The notes beneath the pieces are model-generated. The model searched no databases. It saw nothing but the letters and a program-made list of their open reading frames with translations, and had not been told where the DNA came from. Both the position numbers and the translations under genes were made by a program. This document shows, piece after piece, positions 8,395-18,962 of a stretch of 64,000 nucleotides of DNA (positions are counted from its first letter, which is position 1; each line of letters begins with the position of its first letter). Source of the stretch: Mycolicibacterium phlei (GTDB lineage: Bacteria; Actinomycetota; Actinomycetes; Mycobacteriales; Mycobacteriaceae); NCBI RefSeq assembly GCF_001583415.1, contig NZ_CP014475.1:2418001-2482000 (forward strand), written 5' to 3'.

Positions 8395-10599
8395 TCACGC
8401 GTCCCGCAGCGACGCCTTCAGTTCGCGGCGGCGGCGATGCAGGATCGGCTCGGTGTAGCCGTTGGGCTGCGCGGTGCCGGACAGGATCAGCTCCTGCGCG
8501 GCCTGGAACGCGATGCTGCCGTCGGGATCCGGGGCCATCGGCCGGTAGTTCGGATCGCCGGCGTTCTGCTCGTCGACGATCGCGGCCATCCGGCGCAGGC
8601 TGGCCTTGACGTCCTCTTCGGTGATCACGCCGTGGCGCAGCCAGTTGGCCAGCAGCTGGCTGGAGATGCGCAGCGTCGCACGGTCTTCCATCAACGCGAC
8701 GTTGTGGATGTCGGGCACCTTCGAGCAGCCCACGCCCTGGTCGATCCAGCGCACCACGTAGCCGAGGATCGACTGGCAGTTGTTGTCGACCTCCTCGCGG
8801 ATCTCCTCGGGCGCCCACGCCAGCTCCTTGGCCAGCGGGATGGTGAGCAGCTGGTCGATGGTGGTCCGCCGCTTGCCTGCGAGCTCCTTGTGCACCGCGT
8901 ACACGTCGACCTCGTGGTAGTGCATGGCGTGCAGGGTGGCCGCGGTCGGCGACGGCACCCACGCGGTGGTAGCGCCGGCCTTGGGCTGGCCGATCTTCTG
9001 CTCGACCATGTCGGCCATCAGGTCGGTCATCGCCCACATGCCCTTGCCGATCTGGGCCTTGCCGGAGAAGCCGCAGGCCAGGCCGATGTCGACGTTCTGG
9101 TCCTCGTAGGCGGCGATCCACGCGGTGTTCTTCATCGCGCCCTTGCGGATCATCGGGCCGGCCTCCATCGAGGTGTGGATCTCGTCGCCGGTGCGGTCCA
9201 GGAAGCCGGTGTTGATGAACACCACGCGGTCCTTGGCGGCCTTGATGCAGGCCTTCAGATTGACCGAGGTGCGGCGCTCCTCGTCCATGATGCCGACCTT
9301 GAGCGTGTTGGCGGGCAGGCCCAGCACGTCCTCGACGCGGCTGAACAGCTCGCAGGTGAAGGCGACCTCTTCGGGGCCGTGCATCTTCGGCTTGACGATG
9401 TAGATCGAGCCGGTGCGGCTGTTGACCAGCGGACCGTTGGCCTCCGAGGACTTCAGGCCGTGGATCGCGATCAGGCTGGTGAACAGCGCATCCTGGATGC
9501 CCTCGAACACCTCTTTGCCGTCGGCGCCGTTGTCGTCGAACACGATCGCCGGGTTGGTCATCAGATGACCGACGTTGCGCACGAACAGCAGGCTGCGGCC
9601 CGGCAGAGTCAGCTCGCCGCCGTCGGGGGTGGTGTAGGTGCGGTCACCGTTGAGGACGCGGGTGAACGTCTTGCCGTCCTTGGTGACCTCCTCGGCCAGG
9701 TCGCCCTTGTTCAGGCCCAGCCAGTTGCGGTAGCCGAGCACCTTGTCGTCGGCGTCGACCGCGGCCACCGAGTCCTCGAAGTCCATGATCGTGGTGACCG
9801 CGGACTCCAGCACGACGTCCTTGATGCCGGCCTTGTCGGTGGCGCCGACGGGCGAGGACGGGTCGATGAGGATCTCGACGTGCAGGCCGTGGTTGCGCAG
9901 CAGCACCGACCACGCCGGATCGCCGAGCTGGCCGGTGTAGCCGACGAACTGTTCGGGCGCGGCCAGCCCGACCGAGTTGCTGTCACCCAAGTCGATGAGC
10001 AGCTGGCCGTCGTCGATCCGCAGACCGACGGCGTCGCTCCACGAGCCGGCGGCCAGCGGCGCGGCGGTGTCGAGGAAGTCGCGGGCGTAGGCGATGACCT
10101 TGTCGCCGCGCACCCGGTTGTAGCTCGACCCCTTCTCGGCGCCGTCGGTCTCGGGGATCACGTCGGTGCCGTAGAGCGCGTCGTACAGCGAACCCCACCG
10201 GGCGTTGGCGGCGTTGAGCGCGAACCGCGCGTTGAGGATCGGCACCACCAGCTGCGGACCGGCCGTGGTGGTGATCTCGTCGTCGACGCCGGAGGTGGTG
10301 ATCGTGAAGTCCTCGGGTTCGGGCTGCAGATACCCGATCTCGATCAGGAAGGCCTTGTACGCCTCCTGGTCGATCGGCTCGATGACCCGCTGCCGGTGCC
10401 ACTTGTCGATCCGGGCCTGCAGGTCGTCGCGCTTGGCCAGCAGCTCCTCGTTCTTCGGCGTCAGGTCGGCGACGACCTTGTCGACACCGGACCAGAACGT
10501 GTCGGGATCGATGTCGGTGCCGGGCAGCGCCTCATTGGTGATGAAGTCGTACAACTCCCGGGCGACGCGCAGATTTCCCACCGTCACGCGATCGGTCAT
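8395..10599 (-). CDS. glcB: Malate synthase G
   Basis: A 734-aa cytosolic enzyme condensing glyoxylate with acetyl-CoA to malate in the glyoxylate shunt, needed for growth on fatty acids and C2 compounds. It is nearly colinear with M. tuberculosis GlcB (741 aa), with [53 protein letters not shown], the active-site block [20 protein letters not shown] and [17 protein letters not shown]. Two adjacent ATGs exist (10602 and 10599); the second gives [10 protein letters not shown] as in relatives and better spacing from GAGGAGG. It is shorter than the tubercle bacillus protein at its C-terminal tail, which is poorly conserved. Confidence 0.97.
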   Translation of the reverse strand: MTDRVTVGNLRVARELYDFITNEALPGTDIDPDTFWSGVDKVVADLTPKNEELLAKRDDLQARIDKWHRQRVIEPIDQEAYKAFLIEIGYLQPEPEDFTITTSGVDDEITTTAGPQLVVPILNARFALNAANARWGSLYDALYGTDVIPETDGAEKGSSYNRVRGDKVIAYARDFLDTAAPLAAGSWSDAVGLRIDDGQLLIDLGDSNSVGLAAPEQFVGYTGQLGDPAWSVLLRNHGLHVEILIDPSSPVGATDKAGIKDVVLESAVTTIMDFEDSVAAVDADDKVLGYRNWLGLNKGDLAEEVTKDGKTFTRVLNGDRTYTTPDGGELTLPGRSLLFVRNVGHLMTNPAIVFDDNGADGKEVFEGIQDALFTSLIAIHGLKSSEANGPLVNSRTGSIYIVKPKMHGPEEVAFTCELFSRVEDVLGLPANTLKVGIMDEERRTSVNLKACIKAAKDRVVFINTGFLDRTGDEIHTSMEAGPMIRKGAMKNTAWIAAYEDQNVDIGLACGFSGKAQIGKGMWAMTDLMADMVEQKIGQPKAGATTAWVPSPTAATLHAMHYHEVDVYAVHKELAGKRRTTIDQLLTIPLAKELAWAPEEIREEVDNNCQSILGYVVRWIDQGVGCSKVPDIHNVALMEDRATLRISSQLLANWLRHGVITEEDVKASLRRMAAIVDEQNAGDPNYRPMAPDPDGSIAFQAAQELILSGTAQPNGYTEPILHRRRRELKASLRDA

Positions 10600-10645
10600 C
10601 ATTCCTCCTCAGCTGTCGACCCAGCTTACCCACCGGTAACGGGCG

Positions 10646-11572
10646 CTATTCGACAGTGGCGTCGTCGTCTTCCGCGGGACCGGATTCGCCCGCGGATTCC
10701 ATCCTTTCGCACAGATCGGCGATCGCGGCCCGTAACGGGGCGGCGCGTTCGGCGATCGCCTGCTGGATCCGCACGTACTCGGCTCGGCCGTTCGGCGTCT
10801 CGATCGCGATCGGCTCGAATCCGTAGTCGCGGAGATCATAGGGGCTGGCCCGCATGTCGAGCTCGCGGGCGTCGGCGGCCAGCAGCAGCGCGTCCATCAC
10901 CAACTCCGACGGCGCCAGCGGGCCCAGCTTGAGCAGCCACTTGAACAGATCCATCGTGGCGTGCAGGCAACCGGGCTGCTCGGAGTCGATCTGGCCGGCG
11001 CGGGTGAGCTGGTCGGCGTTGCGCCGCGCCGCCGGTTCGGTGAAGAACCGGAAGGCGTCAAAGTGGGTGCAGCGCAACGGCATTGAGTCAACGACGGCGT
11101 CGGTGCCCGCGGGTCCGAGGCGCAGCGGGACGTAGGGGTGGCGGACGGTGTCGGTGCGGTAGACCATCGCCCACTCGTGCAGCCCGAAGCAGTTCAGCCG
11201 CAGCGGCCGCGCGGCCGTCGCGCGCAGCAGCCGTCGCACGAACCGCACCGTCTCCATGCGCCGGCGCAGGAACTCCGGCGACACCCGCACCCCGTCGTCG
11301 CCGTCGGCGACATACCCGGTGCGGCCCAGGTAGCGGCACGCGGACGGACCGGTCAGCGTGACACCGTAACCGGGATGCCAGACCCGCAACCGGCCGGGTC
11401 TCAGCGAGTAGTAGTCGAACAGGAAGTCCCACACCGGGTGTTTCTCGCCGGCGCGGGCGCGGCGTAGATGTGGTGCACAGAACTCGTCGACGCGGGTGTG
11501 ATGACGAAACTCACGGTCGAGCCAGTCCGCCTCGGCGAGTCGCGATCGGCCGCCGACGGGCAGCGTCGACAT
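10646..11572 (-). CDS. Conserved actinobacterial protein of unknown function (often labelled 3-methyladenine DNA glycosylase)
   Basis: A 308-aa cytosolic protein. Conserved-looking blocks are AGEKHPVWDFLFDYYSLRP, LRVWHPGYG, LNCFGLHEWAMVYR, QPGCLHATMDLFKW and MRASPYDLRDYG. I recognise the family as widespread in actinobacteria; databases often call it a 3-methyladenine DNA glycosylase, but I see no helix-hairpin-helix or other glycosylase motif, so function is open. ATG at 11572 was chosen because similar proteins start close to this point. An in-frame GTG at 11623 would overlap the upstream stop and add a duplicated leader. The gene follows the DUF21/CBS pair and is probably coupled to it. 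Confidence 0.7.
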   Translation of the reverse strand: MSTLPVGGRSRLAEADWLDREFRHHTRVDEFCAPHLRRARAGEKHPVWDFLFDYYSLRPGRLRVWHPGYGVTLTGPSACRYLGRTGYVADGDDGVRVSPEFLRRRMETVRFVRRLLRATAARPLRLNCFGLHEWAMVYRTDTVRHPYVPLRLGPAGTDAVVDSMPLRCTHFDAFRFFTEPAARRNADQLTRAGQIDSEQPGCLHATMDLFKWLLKLGPLAPSELVMDALLLAADARELDMRASPYDLRDYGFEPIAIETPNGRAEYVRIQQAIAERAAPLRAAIADLCERMESAGESGPAEDDDATVE

Positions 11573-11623
11573 AGCGGGCACCGCGACGTCAGACACCGGA
11601 GCGGGCACCGCGACATCAGACAC
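11570..11623 (-). repeat. Tandem 27-bp duplication at the start of the 10646-11572 gene
   Basis: Two adjacent 27-bp units differ at three positions. Read on the minus strand they encode VSDVAVPAP then VSDVAVPAM, the last codon of the second unit being the chosen ATG start. Each unit begins with a potential GTG start codon, and the first one overlaps the TGA of the upstream CBS gene. The duplication multiplies possible start sites without shifting frame. Confidence 0.85.
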
Positions 11624-12668
11624 GGTGGGTCCCGTCGCGCACCGTGCCGACCAAGTCCTCCACGAGATCCTCGAGGGCGACCATCGCCTCGATGGTGCCA
11701 TCCGGCGCGGTGACCAGCGCGAGGTGGCTGTTGGTGCGGCGCAGCCGCGACAGCGCGTCGGGCAGCGGCAGCGACGCGGGCACCCGCGGCAGCGGCCGCA
11801 CCATCGCCAGGTCCAGCACGGTGTCGGTGTCGTCGACGGAGTCCAGCACATCCTTGATGTGCAGGTAACCCAGGTAGTTTCCGGCCGCGTCGGTGATGGG
11901 GAAGCGCGAGTAGCCGGTCTCGGCGAGCGCCTCCTCGAGCGCGCCGACGGTGGGCCCGGCTCCCTCGCGGGCCGCTGGGACCGCCCGGATCTCGCGCAGC
12001 GGCACCGCGACGTCGCGGACTGTGCGGTCGCGGATCTGCAGGGCGCGGGTGAGCCGGCTGTGCTCCTCGGGGTCAAGCAGCCCCTCCGACAGCGACTCGG
12101 CGATCATCTCGGACAGTTCGACCGTCGACACCGTGACGTCGAGCTCATCCTTGGGTTCGACGCGGAACAGCCGCAGCGTGGTGTTGGCGCACCAGTTGTA
12201 GAACGCGATGAACGGCCGCGCGATCTTGATCCACCACAGGTAGACCGGGATCAGCAGCATGGCCGCGGTCTCCGGGCCGGCGATGGCGATGTTCTTCGGC
12301 ACCATCTCGCCGAGCAGCACGTGCAGCACCACGACGATCACCAGTGCCACCACGAACGACACCGAGTGCAGCACCGCATCCGAGATGCCCAGCACGTGGA
12401 ACGGCTTCTCCAGCAGGTGCGCGACGGCGGGCTCGCCGACGCGGCCCAGCAGGATCGAGCAGATCGTGATGCCCAGCTGCGCGCCGGCCAGCATCAGCGA
12501 CAGCCGCTCCCCGGCGCGGATCACCGTCACCGCGCTCTTCTTGCCCTGTTCGGCCAGCGCCTGCAGCCGGTCGCGGCGCGCGGAGATCAGCGCGAACTCC
12601 GAGGCGACGAAGAACGCGTTGATCGCGAGCAGCAGCAGGGTCAGCAGCACCCCGAGGATGTCAGCCAT
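11616..12668 (-). CDS. DUF21 (CNNM)/CBS-domain membrane protein, Rv1841c-like
   Basis: A 350-aa integral membrane protein. Residues 1-175 form the DUF21/CNNM domain with several hydrophobic helices ([39 protein letters not shown]) and the family motifs [14 protein letters not shown] and [14 protein letters not shown] pair follows (about 200-340: [40 protein letters not shown]). Relatives are linked to magnesium/cobalt efflux or metal homeostasis. The C-terminal CorC_HlyC domain present in the partner gene is absent here. Start and upstream stop overlap by 8 bp, so translation is probably coupled. Confidence 0.9.
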   Translation of the reverse strand: MADILGVLLTLLLLAINAFFVASEFALISARRDRLQALAEQGKKSAVTVIRAGERLSLMLAGAQLGITICSILLGRVGEPAVAHLLEKPFHVLGISDAVLHSVSFVVALVIVVVLHVLLGEMVPKNIAIAGPETAAMLLIPVYLWWIKIARPFIAFYNWCANTTLRLFRVEPKDELDVTVSTVELSEMIAESLSEGLLDPEEHSRLTRALQIRDRTVRDVAVPLREIRAVPAAREGAGPTVGALEEALAETGYSRFPITDAAGNYLGYLHIKDVLDSVDDTDTVLDLAMVRPLPRVPASLPLPDALSRLRRTNSHLALVTAPDGTIEAMVALEDLVEDLVGTVRDGTHRV

Positions 12669-14025
12669 CGGCGGGCTCCTTCTCGGTGCGCGGCCCCAGT
12701 TCGGTCAGCTCGAGGATGTCGATGCGGCGCCCGTCCATGCGCACCACGGTGGCCAGCCAGCGGATCGGGTCCTCGGAGGAGCTGTCCGGGTTGAACGCCT
12801 CGAGCTCGACCGATTCGCCCTCCTCGGGGATGTGGCCGAGCTTCTCGAGCACCAGACCGCCGATCGTCTCGTAGTCGCCCTCCGGCGGGCGGAACGGCGT
12901 CGCGCCGGCCACCTCGTCGATGCGCAGCAGCCCGGAGATCTGCCAGCCGCGGCCCGCGGGCACCACGTCGGGTTCCTCGACGTCGTGCTCGTCGCGCACA
13001 TCGCCGACGATCTCCTCGATCAGGTCCTCCACGGTCACCATGCCCGCGGTGCCGCCGTACTCGTCGACCACCAGCGCGGTCTGCAGCCCGTTGGCGCGGA
13101 TCTGCGTCATCACCGAGTCGCCGTCCAGCGTGGAGGGCACCTTGGCGACCGGCAGCGCGATGCTGGCCAGCCGGGTGGTGCCGCGTTTGTCGGGCGGCAC
13201 CTCGAAGACCTGCTTGACGTGGGCGATGCCGATCGTCTCGTCGAGGTCGCCGCGGATGATGGGGAAGCGGGAGTAGCCGGTGCGGATGGCCGCCGCGATG
13301 AGGTCGGCGACGGTGTCGTCGGCGTCGAGCGCCTCGATCTTCTGCCGCGGGGTCATCAGCTCCTCGGCGGAGCGGTCGCCGAACCGCAGCGAGCGGTCCA
13401 CCAGCAGCGCCGTGACCGGATCCAGCGAGCCGCTGCGCGCCGAGCTGCGCACCAGCGACACCAGCTCCTGCGGGGAGCGCGCCGAGCGCAGCTCCTCGGC
13501 GGGTTCGATGCCCAACGCGCGCAGGATCGCGTTGGCGGTGCCGTTGGTCAGCCGGATCAGCGGGGTGAACAGCGCCGAGAACACCAGCTGCGGCACCGCG
13601 GCCCAGCGGGCGGTCGGCACCGGGCGGGCCACCGCCAGGTTCTTCGGGACCAGCTCGCCGAACACCATCGAAAGCGAGGTGGCGATCAGCACGGCCATCG
13701 CCAGCGCCAGCCCGGAGGTGTAGCGCTCGGGTACGCCGATGGCCTCCAGCCCGGGATGGATCAGCCGGGCGACGACGGGTTCGGCGAGGAAACCGGTGGC
13801 CAGCGTGGTGATCGAGATGCCGACCTGGGCGCCGGACAGCTGGAACGACAGGGTGTGGTGGGCGCGGCGGACCAGTTTGTCGCGGCGGCCGCCGCTGCGG
13901 GCGTTGGCCTCGACGGTGCTGCGCTCAAGGGCGGTCAGGGAGAACTCGGCGGCGACGAACACCGCGGTGCCCGCGGTCAGCAGCACGAACGCCAGCAGGG
14001 ACAGCAGGGTGGTCGCGGCGGTCAT
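12661..14025 (-). CDS. DUF21 (CNNM)/CBS/CorC_HlyC membrane protein, Rv1842c-like
   Basis: A 454-aa membrane protein matching M. tuberculosis Rv1842c (455 aa). It has an N-terminal DUF21/CNNM region ([52 protein letters not shown]), paired CBS domains at about 205-330 ([38 protein letters not shown]) and a C-terminal CorC_HlyC domain ([20 protein letters not shown]). Such proteins are considered divalent-cation transport components, the CBS pair sensing adenine nucleotides. It is the first gene of a run (12661, 11616, 10646) with overlapping ends. The start gives the expected hydrophobic N-terminus. Confidence 0.92.
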   Translation of the reverse strand: MTAATTLLSLLAFVLLTAGTAVFVAAEFSLTALERSTVEANARSGGRRDKLVRRAHHTLSFQLSGAQVGISITTLATGFLAEPVVARLIHPGLEAIGVPERYTSGLALAMAVLIATSLSMVFGELVPKNLAVARPVPTARWAAVPQLVFSALFTPLIRLTNGTANAILRALGIEPAEELRSARSPQELVSLVRSSARSGSLDPVTALLVDRSLRFGDRSAEELMTPRQKIEALDADDTVADLIAAAIRTGYSRFPIIRGDLDETIGIAHVKQVFEVPPDKRGTTRLASIALPVAKVPSTLDGDSVMTQIRANGLQTALVVDEYGGTAGMVTVEDLIEEIVGDVRDEHDVEEPDVVPAGRGWQISGLLRIDEVAGATPFRPPEGDYETIGGLVLEKLGHIPEEGESVELEAFNPDSSSEDPIRWLATVVRMDGRRIDILELTELGPRTEKEPADG

Positions 14026-14281
14026 CGGATCCTCGCCGCGGGGGCGCCGGGCAGTTGGCCCGGCTGTCTAGAGGAGGGTTCGTCGGAGTCGGCGGACTGA
14101 TGCCGCGTCTCCTGGAGGTCGCGCTCCGACGGAGCGCCCTCGACGGGTGCCTGCGGCACGTGGTCCCTTTCATGCTCTGCGCGCGGTTCGCGCTCTTGCG
14201 CCACATGGTAGCGGCAATCGCGTGTTCACACGCCCGCTGCCACCGGGTCGGGCGCGGGCACGGACCGGTGGCGGCGGTGGC

Positions 14282-15724
<1,443 letters not shown>

Positions 15725-15747
15725 TCAGAGTGTAGTGGTCCCGCTCA

Positions 15748-15813
15748 CCCGCGAGCAGACACAGAATCGCGTGACCGGGCGTGTGATCGTGCGACTCTGT
15801 GTCTGCTCGCGGG
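15748..15813. repeat. Perfect 18-bp inverted repeat between gnd and guaB1
   Basis: CCCGCGAGCAGACACAGA (15748-15765) is repeated exactly in inverse orientation at 15796-15813, with a 30-base centre. It starts 7 bases after the gnd stop and ends 30 bases before the guaB1 start. No T-tract follows. GAGCAGACNCA-type palindromes recur in mycobacterial intergenic DNA, so this may be a member of a dispersed family as well as a transcriptional separator. Confidence 0.7.
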
Positions 15814-15819
15814 GAGGAG

Positions 15820-17277
15820 TCAGGCCTCGATCTCGGTGCGGTCGCCGCTCCACAGCGTGTGGAACCGGGCGGAGCGGTCGGCGTCGATGCGGCCGTAGGT
15901 GTGGGCGCCGAAGTAGTCGCGCAGGCCCTGGGTGAGCGCCGCGGGCAGCCGTTCCTGGCGCAGCCCGTCGTAGTAGGACAGCGCCGAGGCGAAGCCCGGA
16001 ATCGGGATGCCCAGCTGTGTGGCGGTGACGACCACGCGGCGCCAGCTGTCGACCGCGGTCTCGATGGCGGTGCGGAAGTACGGGTCGACGATCAGGGTCG
16101 GCAGCTCGGGGTTGGTGTCGAAGGCCTCCTTGATCCGGTTGAGGAACTTGGCGCGGATGATGCAGCCGCCGCGCCAGATCGTCGCCAGATCGCCGGGGGT
16201 GATGTTCCAGCCGTACTCGGCGCTGCCCGCCTGGATCTGGTTGAAGCCCTGGGCGTAGGCGATGATCTTCGACGCGTACAGCGCCTGGCGCACGTCCTCG
16301 ACGAACGTCTCTGCGTCCGAGGGCTTTTCGCCCAGCTTTCCGGAGGCCAGGCCGGTGGTGGCCCGCCGCTGGGCGACCGAGCCGGACAGCGCGCGGGCGA
16401 ACACCGCCTCGGCGATGCCCGTCACCGGCACCCCGAGGTCGAGCGCGGACTTGACCGTCCAGCGGCCGGTGCCCTTCTGCTCGGCCTCGTCGACGATGAC
16501 GTCGACGAGCGGCTTGCCGGTCTTGGCGTCGGTCTGGCGCAGCACCTCGGCGGTGATCTCGATCAGGTAGCTGTCCAGATCGCCGGTGTTCCACTCGGCG
16601 AACACGTCGGCGATCTCGCCCGCCGACTTGCCGAGGCCGTCGCGCAGCAGCTGGTAGGCCTCGCCGATCAGCTGCATGTCGGAGTACTCGATGCCGTTGT
16701 GCACCATCTTGACGAAGTGGCCGGCACCGTCGGGGCCGATGTGGGTGCAGCACGGCACACCGTCGACGTGGGCGGAGATCTCCTCCAGCAGCGGGCCCAG
16801 GCTCTTGTAGGACTCGGCGGGCCCACCGGGCATGATCGACGGACCGTTGAGCGCGCCCTCCTCGCCGCCGGAGATGCCGGCGCCGACGAAGTGCAGCCCG
16901 GCCTCGCGGACCTTCTTCTCCCGGCGGATGGTGTCGGTGTACAGCGAGTTGCCGCCGTCGATGATGATGTCGCCGGGCTCGAACACCGCGATGAGCTCGT
17001 CGATGACGGCGTCGGTCGGGTCGCCGGCCTTGACCATGATCAGCGCCCGGCGCGGCTTCTCCAGCGCGGCGGCGAACTCGGCCATCGTCTCGGTGCGCAC
17101 GAACTTGCCCTCATGTCCGTGCTGTTCGATCAGCGCGTCGGTCTTGGCGACCGAACGGTTGTGCAACGCAACGGTGTAGCCGTGCCGGGCGAAGTTGCGG
17201 GCGATGTTGGAGCCCATCACGGCCAGGCCCGTGACGCCGATCTGAGCGGTACCGGTGGTGGATTCGTCAGAGCTCAT
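15820..17277 (-). CDS. gnd: 6-phosphogluconate dehydrogenase, decarboxylating
   Basis: A 485-aa enzyme of the oxidative pentose phosphate pathway, converting 6-phosphogluconate to ribulose 5-phosphate, CO2 and NADPH. The N-terminal Rossmann fold reads IGVTGLAVMGSNIARNFA; the substrate loop is SGGEEGALNGPSIMPGG, the catalytic lysine region HFVKMVHNGIEYSDMQ, and the family signature EAEQKGTGRWT lies near residue 260. The C-terminus (DYFGAHTYGRIDADRSARFH) is typical of the long, dimeric form. It corresponds to M. tuberculosis gnd1 (Rv1844c). ATG at 17277 gives the expected length. Confidence 0.96.
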   Translation of the reverse strand: MSSDESTTGTAQIGVTGLAVMGSNIARNFARHGYTVALHNRSVAKTDALIEQHGHEGKFVRTETMAEFAAALEKPRRALIMVKAGDPTDAVIDELIAVFEPGDIIIDGGNSLYTDTIRREKKVREAGLHFVGAGISGGEEGALNGPSIMPGGPAESYKSLGPLLEEISAHVDGVPCCTHIGPDGAGHFVKMVHNGIEYSDMQLIGEAYQLLRDGLGKSAGEIADVFAEWNTGDLDSYLIEITAEVLRQTDAKTGKPLVDVIVDEAEQKGTGRWTVKSALDLGVPVTGIAEAVFARALSGSVAQRRATTGLASGKLGEKPSDAETFVEDVRQALYASKIIAYAQGFNQIQAGSAEYGWNITPGDLATIWRGGCIIRAKFLNRIKEAFDTNPELPTLIVDPYFRTAIETAVDSWRRVVVTATQLGIPIPGFASALSYYDGLRQERLPAALTQGLRDYFGAHTYGRIDADRSARFHTLWSGDRTEIEA

Positions 17278-17340
17278 ACGGGCAGCCTTCCATGGTTATC
17301 TCAAGTTGTAATCCGGGTCGCTTCGGACGTGGATTGTGCC

Positions 17341-18300
17341 CTACGCGGTGAACAGCCGGTGCAGCTCGGTCAGCCAGGGCAGCACGACGTAGTAGGTCGG
17401 TACCACCAGCACCGCCGCCGCGGCCGTGTACGCCGCCGCCGACAGCGCCAGGCTGTTGCCGTCGCCGCAGAGCCGGCGCACCCGCAGCACCGTCGTCGGG
17501 CCGCCCGCCGACAGCGCCCCGGACGGGGCCGGGCCCTCCGCGCAGGCGACCAGCGCCCGCGCCAGCGGGGCGGGGCCAGCGGCGCGCACCGCGGCGTCGT
17601 CGGCGAGCATCTCGATCAGCAGCCGCACGGCGTCCAGTGCGCTCGCGCTGCGGACGAACCGGGGGAAGGCCGCGTGCACGGCGATGAACATCTCGAGGAC
17701 CAGATCGTGACGGGCCCGCAAGTGTGCGCGCTCGTGGGTGAGGATCGCGGTGATCTCGGGATCGGCCAGCGTGGTCAGCGTGCCCTCGCTGACCACGACG
17801 CGGCTGCGCACACCCGGCAGGCAGTACGCCAGCGGCTGTTCGACGTCGAGGATGCGCAACCCGTGGCGGGGCGGGTATTTGGCCGCGGCCGAGCAGTAGC
17901 CGTCGGCGTCGGACTTGCCGACCAGATCGACGACCATGCGGTGGTGGGCCCGGCGGCGCCGGGTGGCGATGGCGACCTGCAGCACCGCGACGATCAGGCG
18001 GGCCCCGATGACGAGCGTGAGCGCGAAGACGATGACGTAGGCGGTCCACAGCGGCCAGCCGAGCTCGGCGACCGAACTGGTGATCGTCGCCGTCGGCCGC
18101 CCGTCAGGCCCGGGCGCGAACAGCCGGCTGGCGATGGCGATCCCGGCGGAGAAGGCCGAGAGCACGGCGGCCAGGGCGATGGCCTGCCACAGCACGATCG
18201 CCGCGCGCGGTGCGCGGTGCGGCCAGGACGCTCGCGCCAACACCGCAGGCACTGGTCCGGACAGGACCAGTGCCATGATGGTGAAGGCCAGCGCGGACAC
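17341..18300 (-). CDS. M56-family membrane metallopeptidase, BlaR1-like (Rv1845c)
   Basis: A 319-aa membrane protein with several hydrophobic helices (about 1-20, 35-60, 80-110, and near the C-terminus) and the zinc-peptidase motif HERAH in ITAILTHERAHLRARHDLV. It matches M. tuberculosis Rv1845c (316 aa). Unlike staphylococcal BlaR1 there is no C-terminal penicillin-binding sensor domain, so the inducing signal is unknown. It starts 27 bases after blaI in the same orientation, the usual repressor/protease pairing; the protease is expected to inactivate BlaI. Start is GTG. A perfect 11-bp hairpin lies within codons 9-18. Confidence 0.88.
   Translation of the reverse strand: MSALAFTIMALVLSGPVPAVLARASWPHRAPRAAIVLWQAIALAAVLSAFSAGIAIASRLFAPGPDGRPTATITSSVAELGWPLWTAYVIVFALTLVIGARLIVAVLQVAIATRRRRAHHRMVVDLVGKSDADGYCSAAAKYPPRHGLRILDVEQPLAYCLPGVRSRVVVSEGTLTTLADPEITAILTHERAHLRARHDLVLEMFIAVHAAFPRFVRSASALDAVRLLIEMLADDAAVRAAGPAPLARALVACAEGPAPSGALSAGGPTTVLRVRRLCGDGNSLALSAAAYTAAAAVLVVPTYYVVLPWLTELHRLFTA
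18248..18274 (-). repeat. Perfect hairpin inside the 5' coding region of the BlaR1-like gene
   Basis: GGCACTGGTCC and GGACCAGTGCC are exact 11-bp inverted arms around a 5-base loop, coding for ALVLSGPVPA. So stable a stem close to the start codon could slow ribosomes or act on mRNA processing between blaI and the protease gene; this is inference. Confidence 0.6.
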
Positions 18301-18327
18301 GCCTGACAGTGTCTCTCAGCCGGGGCC

Positions 18328-18732
18328 CTATTTACCAGCGGGTGGCGATATCCGCGACCGGTTCTCGAGTTCGGCCAGCGCCCGCCGCAGCGCGTCGGCC
18401 TCGTCGGCGCCGACCCGCTCGACGAAGTGCACCAGCGCCGCCTGGCGGCTGCCCGAATCGGCGGCCTGGTCGAGCGCGTCGACCATCAGACCCGCGACCA
18501 GTTCGTCCCTGCCGTGCGTGGGGGCGTAGCGGTGGGCCCGGTCGTCACGGTGCTGGACGACGAGGTTCTTCTTCGCCAACCGCTGCAGGACGGTCATGAT
18601 CGTGGTGTATGCCAAGTCCCGGTGAGACGAGAGCGCCTCATGGACCTGGCGCACGGTTTGGGGCTCACGCGCGGACCACAGGTGGTCCATCACGGCGCGT
18701 TCCAGATCCCCTAGACGCGACAACTTCGCCAT
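18328..18732 (-). CDS. blaI: BlaI/MecI-family repressor (Rv1846c)
   Basis: A 134-aa winged helix-turn-helix repressor. Residues 1-75 carry the DNA-binding fold (LGDLERAVMDHLWSAREPQT, YTTIMTVLQRLAKKNLV) and the C-terminal helices a dimerisation region. In M. tuberculosis the orthologue BlaI represses the beta-lactamase blaC, its own operon and some respiratory genes. A palindromic site just upstream (18767-18794) fits autorepression. The ATG is preceded by AAGGAG at ten bases. It is followed by the BlaR1-like protease gene, forming the usual two-gene unit. Confidence 0.93.
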   Translation of the reverse strand: MAKLSRLGDLERAVMDHLWSAREPQTVRQVHEALSSHRDLAYTTIMTVLQRLAKKNLVVQHRDDRAHRYAPTHGRDELVAGLMVDALDQAADSGSRQAALVHFVERVGADEADALRRALAELENRSRISPPAGK

Positions 18733-18766
18733 GCTCGTTCATCTCCTTGAGGCTGTGAATTCAGCG

Positions 18767-18794
18767 TACTACGGGCTTACTACGGAGCGTCGTA
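18767..18794. promoter_or_regulatory. Probable BlaI operator
   Basis: TACTACG occurs twice, 11 bp apart (18767-18773 and 18778-18784), and the second copy forms a near-palindrome with CGTCGTA at 18788-18794. The site lies 35-62 bases upstream of blaI, where an autoregulatory operator is expected. Assignment rests on position and symmetry. Confidence 0.55.
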
Positions 18795-18912
18795 TCGCGC
18801 ACGCCGAGGAGACCCGGAGCTAGGGCCGAAAGACCTTTTCCGCCGCTGTGTGGGCACTTTTGGCCCGGCTGTGACTCCACTCACAGACGCTGGCCACTGC
18901 GACCCGCATAGC

Positions 18913-18931
18913 TATAGTAAGCCTAACCTAA
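18913..18931 (+). promoter_or_regulatory. IdeR (iron) box upstream of FhuF-like gene
   Basis: TATAGTAAGCCTAACCTAA resembles the 19-bp mycobacterial IdeR box TTAGGTTAGGCTAACCTAA, the right half being an almost perfect match. It overlaps TATAGT (18913-18918), a good -10 hexamer, so iron-loaded IdeR would block this promoter. The start codon lies 32 bases downstream. Confidence 0.75.
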
Positions 18932-18962
18932 GTGACAGTTCGGTCGCAGTTCGGAGGTCCCC

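Noticed and set aside
6460..10932. 1490-aa open frame on the plus strand
   Set aside because: It is antisense to the Rv1836c-like gene and glcB, both strongly supported. Its composition (Arg/Gly/Val-rich, no domain) is what the complement of GC-rich codons gives.
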